Of a stretch of 60,000 nt of DNA, positions 55,401 to 60,000 are shown in pieces. How positions within the stretch are numbered: the stretch's first letter is position 1; each line of letters starts with the position of its first letter. The translations under genes and the position numbers were made by a program. The DNA is from Nematostella vectensis (lineage: Eukaryota > Cnidaria > Anthozoa > Actiniaria > Edwardsiidae): contig NC_064036.1 in assembly GCF_932526225.1 (NCBI RefSeq), forward strand, positions 2,420,001 through 2,480,000. Direction: 5' to 3'. The notes below the pieces were generated by a model. The model was not told the origin of the DNA. It did not search any database and saw only the letters and a program-made list of their open reading frames with translations.

Positions 55401-58400
55401 GGTTCTCCAATGTTTCTTGCTTTCATATCGTCGTATTGGACTATAAAAATGTCTAAATATGCTTTATTTTTACAGCAGAAACCAGAGAAATAAAAGCAAT
55501 ACAGAGAAAATTCTCTCCATGCTTTAAGGTCTGTTACTAACAGCTATTTTTATTTTGAATTCAAAAGGAGTGAAAAGTGAAAAGGGATAGACATCCCTTT
55601 CATAGGGTGGTTTCACATTTAAGAGAGGATTCCCTGAATATGAAATTTCTTACCTGGGGTTAAAGGATTTGGGTGGTCCTTTAGGCATAGTGTTGAGTAC
55701 AACCTCGATGTCAGGAAGGTTTTCAGGCTTCTCAATACAGATGGGGTTAAATTGAAACTGCAGCAGAAAGTTGCGATCATAGACCAGCTTCCCATCCTTT
55801 GATTCTGGGAATTCAATTCCTAAAAGTAATTGCAGAAAAAAAAGCATCATCAAATGTGAAGAAACATAAGGGTAAAATGTACTCAATATGACAGTTCCAC
55901 TAAAAAAAACCTAATGAGTTTGCCCTTTTGCGCTAAAAATGGCATAACAGCAAGCATCTCTTTGTTAAACAATACGTTTGCACTCATGTAACAGAAATTT
56001 CATTTTTGCTTATTTGAAAGCCCAAATTTGTGAATTAAAGCTAAATGAGCTCAAGGTATGTTTTCACATGAACCATGACATAAATGTTCAATGAATTAAA
56101 ACTAAATGAGCTCAAGGTATGTTTTCACATGAACCATGACATAAAAGTGCAATGAATTAAAGCTAAATGAGCTCAAGGTATGTTTTCACATGAACCATGA
56201 CATAAATCTTTAATGAATTCATGAACCATGACATGAATCTCTAATGAATTTAAACTAAATGAGCTCAAGGTATGTTTTCACATGAACCATGACATAAAAG
56301 TGCAATGAATTAAAGCTGAACGAGCTCAAGGTATGTTTTCACATGAACCATGACATAAATGTGCAATGAATTAAAACTAAATGAGCTCAAGGTATGTTTT
56401 CACATGAACCATGACATAAAAGTGCAAGGAATTAAAGCTAAATGAGCTCAAGGTATGTTTTCACTTGAACAATGACATAAATGTGCAATGAATTAAAACT
56501 AAATGAGCTCAAGGTATGTTTTCACATGAACCATGACATAAATGTGGATGACAGTGTGTATGTAATCTGATAAGAAGGCCAGTCCAACCTATTTTCCCAT
56601 CTTTGTCTTCCCAGGATTCCTCTTCAGATGGGACATGCTCCTCTGCAGTATCATCTACTTCTTCTTCTTCTTGCTCTGTTTGAGGCTCCTTGGAAACCTA
56701 AAAAAAACATGTTAAAAATCAATGTGTAGCAAAACAAGCTAACTCTAAAACAACATTTTTATGTAAGTGGATATAATAAAGTGTGAAAGCAAAAGAAAGT
56801 AAAAATGCACAAAAAGGTAAAAATGATTGTTTGATAGCATATCAACAATTAAGCAAACAAGGAAACCAGCTTACCTCTTTTTCTGGTCTTTCCGTGTAGG
56901 CATCCATAAGGTCTGCCTTGTCTGACCTCTTTTCCATTTCTTGAAACCGCTGTTTCCCCTTCTTTTTTTTCTTTGGCACATCTTTCACTAAGAAAAAAAA
57001 GGATAATTAAATACAGAATCATAAAAATAAGGATAAACAATTAAATAAGGAATAATAAATAAATAAATAAATAAATAAATAAATAGGTAAATGAATGAAT
57101 AAAAAATAAATAAATTAATTAATTAATAAATAAATAAAATTCATAATAAATTGTTTTAAACACAGTCTAATTTCTTTGGGAGTATGGTGAAGGAAGTAAA
57201 ACCATAAACAGCTATAAACACGTAAAAGTAGTTATACATAAAATGTAATGAATTATGGTGAAGGAGGTAAAACCATGAACAACTATAAACATGTAAAAGT
57301 AGTCATACATAAAGTGTGATGAATTATGGTGAAGGAGGTAAAACCATAAACAACTATAAACATGTAAAAGTAGTTATAAATAAAGTGTGATGAATTATGG
57401 TGGAGGTAAAACCATAAACAACTATAAACATATAAAAGTAGTCATGCATGAAGTGGTAGCTTATCTAAATAACCTCAAAATTCTGCTTCACAGAAAACAC
57501 GGGTACACTATATGAAATTTGAATGAATGTAAAACTCTGAATCTCAGACAATTAGTACAGCATACCATATTAGCATCAAACCAAACAGCTTACAAATCAT
57601 AGCATTTACAGAAAGCTGTATTATACTGTAGAACCTATAAATCCCAGAATTTGTGTATAAAGCGGTATAAATGGAATAATGGGGTTTAAAACAAAATAGA
57701 AGCCCTCTAACTACACAAGGAGTGAAAATAAAGGTAGCAAGTCTCTCAAAGAATATTGTGAGGTTACTCTGGTAATCAATTCTGTTGCACAACACAAGAG
57801 GAAACAAAGGAATTTGCTAAATTAGTCCACTACTTACTGTTTCTAGAATCCAAGCATTTAGACTGAGAGCAAAATTAGAAAGAACAGGCAGAAGAAAGTG
57901 GTGGTTAACTAGCTGCAAACTTATAAAGTCAGAATTGCTCAATCCAGTAGGGACATGAGGCACATCAGTTATTCTATGCACAAGTATGCATGATGTCATT
58001 TCAGCCCACTCCCATGGGGTCAAAAGGTCACACTTTAATTGGAGCATTACAAATCACTGGCAAAAACATCACTCTTGTAGTCAATAGACCACTCAAGCTA
58101 AATATGGGCTGCCAAATAAATAATATTCATGAGATTGGATCACAAAGAAAAAAGTCCTACTTTTTTATTAAGATGAAGGATTAGCATAATATTGGCAATA
58201 GATTAAAGCAGATAACCAGAACACATATTTCTAAAAGATAGTTCTAAACATCCCCCCCCCCTGGTATTTTCTGTTGAAAAATAGGAAAATGGAAATGATT
58301 CAATCCTTACTTGACAAAAATTCCTACTATGCAGGGATATAAAAAAACACAAGAATCACTGTGTTTCATTTTTTTAACAAATTAGCTAACTTTGGCAAAA

Positions 58401-60000
58401 AAGACAGTAACTTTGAGAGTTGAAAAGAACCCCCTTACTGTCTAGGAAATACCAAGTGCGTATCATCAGCTGATACGGGAAAGCCATCGTTATATTTTCA
58501 ATCTAAATTCAAAATGACTTTTAAAACTGTTTTTTTTTTAAAGCTATTTAAAAAATTATAAATCTTTCAAATAAAAAGAACAAAGGTGTTATCTTGTTTA
58601 GATTAGGTGTCCTAGTTGCCATAAGCTGTCAAGTTAGACAGATTGTGCTTTGATTACTTACTAATTGTTTTTAATTGAACTCGGCACATCCTATTCTCTA
58701 TTAGAGAATTCGATTATATCAATAGCACTGTATTTTCACACTGGGATCACAAAGGAACTTAGTTTTATATGAGTCGCCTTTTTAGCATGTCACATTTCGT
58801 CCGTTAGTCCTAAGGAGATAATAAAAGGAAAAAATATATATTTTTTGAGATCTCTACTCTACTCCACATGCCTATACAAAACCAGATGTAGTACAGCCTT
58901 TCTGTTTTTCTTTGAATAAGTCTTGTTGTAGTTCTTATTCCAATTGATACTATTTTAGTCCTTTTTATAGCCTTAACCACTGATGCTAGAGTAAAGTATC
59001 ATAAAATGATGCTGTCAGTTGGTGCGGTTTATCATTGAAACTATGGTGACCACTACGTCCCCGATGTCAGTGTAAGAGAATATGACACAGCCATCAAGAC
59101 ATGTTATGTAACACATACCTGACTGATCAACAGTTGTCCCTTGTGAAGACTTCAGTCTCTCAGGATCAGACTCTAATCCATTTACAGTAGTTTCACTCTC
59201 AACAGTCTCTTCAATAACATTGTTTGGTTTGGTCTCCTTAACCACAGCAGACGGTTTCACCATCTCATCGACTTCTGTTGGAGTTACTAAGGGTGCTGTT
59301 GAAGTCTTATTGTTTTCAACAGCATCCTCTGGAATAGGCTCTGAAATTTTGTTTTGTGGTGGAGCCATTTCAGTCTCTTGTTTTGTGTCGGCAGTGATGA
59401 TCTCTTCTGTATCAGGGGTGGGGCTGGTACTACCATTCTGTACACTAGTTACCTGCTTCTGAGCTTGCTGAGCTAAGCTAGATACCTCTGCAGGTTTAGA
59501 AACTTGGCTAGTGGCAGCTGGCTTAACCTCAGTAGGAGGAGAAGGCTTACAAGCTTCAGGTTTTACTATACTGATCTTAGCCCCATCTGAGACATCTGTG
59601 TTTGCTGGTATAGTAGCTTTTGTTTTTGATGGTTCGACAATCTTAACAGGGGTTTTGCTGTTATCAGGTGTCCTTTGTGCCTTTTCAATTGAAATCAATT
59701 TGATTCCCTGCGCTGGGGATGATATTTTAGGAGATGTAGATTTACTAGCTTGTGGACTAGTCTTCAGTTTGTCAGCAGGTGGTGTATCATTGTGTAACGT
59801 GGCAGCAACCTTTGCTGCAAATAGAGCACTTACTGAGTTCTGTTCGGCTGAGTTGTTTGTGTTGATAGGGGGGGTGTTAGAATTACTGGAGTGTCCTGAT
59901 GCATCAGGCGTGGTGCTGGGAGAACCAGTGCTAGAGGGAGTGCCAGCTGACTGACCCCCATGTCGTGCCATTATTTCTTGTGTGATATCTTTATTGTCCT
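40578..60000 (-). CDS. EIF4G: Eukaryotic translation initiation factor 4G (5' end outside the window)
   Basis: eIF4G is the scaffold of the cap-binding complex: it joins eIF4E, eIF4A and eIF3 on mRNA. There are 25 phase-consistent exons: 60000-59119 (continuing right), 56987-56875, 56697-56589, 55819-55654, 54243-54171, 54075-53998, 53929-53852, 53727-53590, 53141-53082, 52412-52272, 50519-50412, 49876-49748, 49359-49125, 48097-47982, 45312-45176, 45047-45000, 44824-44707, 44543-44376, 44257-44085, 43835-43628, 43427-43329, 42659-42525, 42278-42203, 41742-41596 and 40762-40578 (TGA). About 1,300 residues lie in the window. The ATG at 59971 is internal: the frame continues upstream as NKDITQEI, matching the conserved KDITEEIM of animal eIF4G. 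MA3 and W2 domains place it with eIF4G1/eIF4G3. No stops or frameshifts are seen. Confidence 0.95.
40733..40891 (-). repeat. 53-bp triplication spanning the last eIF4G intron-exon junction
   Basis: Three near-identical units at 40733-40785, 40786-40838 and 40839-40891 each contain, in the minus-strand sense, ATTCTATTTTAG|GCTTTTT plus about 30 bases of the final exon (coding FLRSYFEDF) and about 24 bases of intron. The innermost copy is the real junction and two decoy acceptors lie upstream. Use of a decoy would add 53 or 106 bases, neither a multiple of three, so splicing must discriminate between near-identical sites. Confidence 0.95.
41076..41355. repeat. Diverged tandem duplication (about 150 bp x 2) in an eIF4G intron
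   Basis: Two copies, from about 41076 and from about 41226, share ACAACTAAAGCCC, AAACATTTC.CTTGTTCGTTTG, GTTGGCTGG.GCTGCGA and CAGA.AAGG.AGGG with many substitutions. No coding capacity is seen. The second copy abuts the hairpin element at 41360. Confidence 0.65.
41360..41531. mobile_element. Hairpin MITE with about 65-bp inverted repeats and a 9-bp target duplication
   Basis: The element starts TAGCCTACCTGTAGGCTTTA and ends with its complement (TAAAGCCTACAGGTAGGCTA). The arms extend through GTTTTTCC, CACGAAAACC and ACACGGAGTTCGCATA with few mismatches around a spacer of about 45 bases. GTACCAGCA occurs immediately on both sides (41351-41359 and 41532-41540), a clean 9-bp target-site duplication that fits the Mutator-like class. 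It lies in an eIF4G intron. Confidence 0.88.
43628..44543 (-). CDS. EIF4G: eIF4G MA3 domain exons
   Basis: Exon 44543-44376 opens with a Pro/Glu-rich linker and then [20 protein letters not shown]. Exon 44257-44085 has [20 protein letters not shown] and [19 protein letters not shown]. Exon 43835-43628 has [20 protein letters not shown] and [16 protein letters not shown]. This is the second HEAT domain, which contacts eIF4A. Confidence 0.93.
45585..47898. mobile_element. 2.3-kb non-autonomous inverted-repeat element with internal repeats, in an eIF4G intron
   Basis: The left end (GATGCCTAAAACTATTGTAA then CATTTTCCTCAGCAAAA) and the reverse complement of the right end (GATGACTAAAACTATTGCAA then CATTTC) match. 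Both ends carry CCGCGGTTACG/ACCGCGGT-type GC-rich sub-repeats. The interior (about 46000-47150) contains five or more diverged units of about 120-170 bases, recognised by CTTTTCACACATTCACGTGT, TAGCGA, AACATTCCTTC and CAAACTTTATTT. No transposase is seen. The repetitive interior resembles large foldback-type elements. Confidence 0.7.
49125..54075 (-). CDS. EIF4G: eIF4G MIF4G (HEAT-1) domain exons
   Basis: Exons 54075-53998 to 49359-49125 encode the central HEAT domain that binds eIF4A, eIF3 and RNA. Landmarks are [113 protein letters not shown] and [20 protein letters not shown]. All blocks are collinear with animal eIF4G. Confidence 0.95.
49928..50020. repeat. 34-bp direct repeat, three copies
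   Basis: Three units of GAAATTCTTGTGCTAGGACA then TTTTTAAATTTGCA lie about 50 bases upstream (transcript sense) of the eIF4G exon 49876-49748. The unit ends in CTGCAG/TTGCAG, which loosely resembles the acceptor CTGCAG|ATC of that exon, but the exon itself is not copied. Confidence 0.8.
55654..56987 (-). CDS. EIF4G: eIF4G basic/acidic linker and eIF4E-binding exon
   Basis: Exon 56987-56875 is Lys-rich ([17 protein letters not shown]) and continues with [16 protein letters not shown]. Exon 56697-56589 is acidic ([20 protein letters not shown]) and ends [10 protein letters not shown]. Exon 55819-55654 contains [11 protein letters not shown], a match to the canonical eIF4E-binding motif Y-x4-L-hydrophobic, followed by [14 protein letters not shown] as in other animals. 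A following small exon (54243-54171) carries nine glycines before [10 protein letters not shown]. Confidence 0.93.
56035..56545. repeat. 60-bp minisatellite, about 8 copies
   Basis: Units of AATGAATTAAAACTAAATGA, GCTCAAGGTATGTTTTCACA and TGAACCATGACATAAATGTG lie in the eIF4G intron between exons 56697-56589 and 55819-55654, ending about 40 bases from the donor at 56588. No exon sequence is included. One unit is truncated (about 56215-56240). Confidence 0.88.
57045..57460. repeat. (AAAT)n microsatellite and about 70-bp tandem repeat
   Basis: AAATAAAT repeats occupy about 57045-57140. They are followed at about 57180-57455 by roughly four units of about 70 bases containing GAATTATGGTGAAGGAGGTA, AAACCATAAACAACTATAAA and CATGTAAAAGTAGTCATACA. 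Both lie in the long eIF4G intron between 59118 and 56988. From 57461 to 59118 I see only AT-rich non-coding sequence. Confidence 0.8.
59119..60000 (-). CDS. EIF4G: eIF4G disordered N-terminal exon (partial)
   Basis: The exon enters from the right edge and ends GATCAGTCAG|GTATG. After NKDITQEIM it codes a Ser/Thr/Pro/Lys-rich, low-complexity segment (for example [18 protein letters not shown]) with repeated [16 protein letters not shown]-like motifs and acidic stretches. This is typical of the linker between the PABP-binding and eIF4E-binding regions. Many SP/TP sites could be phosphorylated. Confidence 0.92.

Noticed and set aside
59015-59971. ATG at 59971 as the eIF4G start
   Set aside because: The frame stays open upstream to the window edge and matches the conserved KDITEEIM block, so the ATG is internal. 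The exon also ends at 59119, before the apparent frame end.

Overview
The window is eukaryotic and almost certainly from a marine invertebrate animal. Its genes are split into many short exons with GT-AG introns, and the products are animal-specific (an Eph-type receptor, an eIF4G with MA3 and W2 domains). It also holds a BEL/Pao element, non-LTR retrotransposons, many short inverted-repeat elements and many minisatellites. The gene and repeat style fits an anthozoan cnidarian (sea anemone or relative), but that assignment is an inference. I built gene structures by hand from splice sites, reading phase and recognised protein family sequence.

Layout, left to right. (1) 587-1360, minus strand: the first two coding exons of an unrecognised Ser-rich protein running off the left edge. 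(2) 3353-27500, minus strand: 19 exons of an M1-family zinc aminopeptidase (APN/glutamyl aminopeptidase type), phase-consistent from the substrate-binding region to the stop codon, with GAMEN, HELAH and the distal glutamate intact. The N-terminal exons (about 200-250 residues) were not found. Its largest intron (9361-21043) is a transposon graveyard: a broken BEL/Pao element (plus strand) holds a 5'-truncated LINE (minus strand), which holds a second LINE (minus strand). Beside it lies a broken ATP-grasp-like pseudogene (plus strand). (3) 29393-38249, plus strand: an Eph-like receptor of eight exons (signal peptide, ephrin-binding domain, Cys-rich region, two FN3 domains, membrane helix) that stops after a tail of about 65 residues and has no kinase or SAM domain. 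(4) 40578 to the right edge, minus strand: eIF4G, 25 exons, with the eIF4E-binding motif, MIF4G, MA3 and W2 domains; its 5' end lies outside the window.

The most unusual feature is a repeated pattern across three adjacent genes. Many of the intronic minisatellites touch a splice junction and are built from it. Their repeat units carry copies of the authentic donor or acceptor, often with 6-30 bases of the neighbouring exon. Clear cases are at 5395-6551 (36 bp, donor), 7585-7949 (38 bp, flush with the donor), 23187-23383 (21 bp, exon-derived), 24366-24690 (36 bp, acceptor), 31026-31350 (45 bp, acceptor, Eph gene) and 40733-40891 (53 bp x 3, acceptor, eIF4G gene). A seventh, at 25430-25943, is probable. 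Ladders of repeated splice sites beside real exons are the observation I would follow up first.

The three recognised genes have unrelated roles: extracellular peptide trimming, cell-contact signalling and cap-dependent translation initiation. I see no operon-like or functional link between them.
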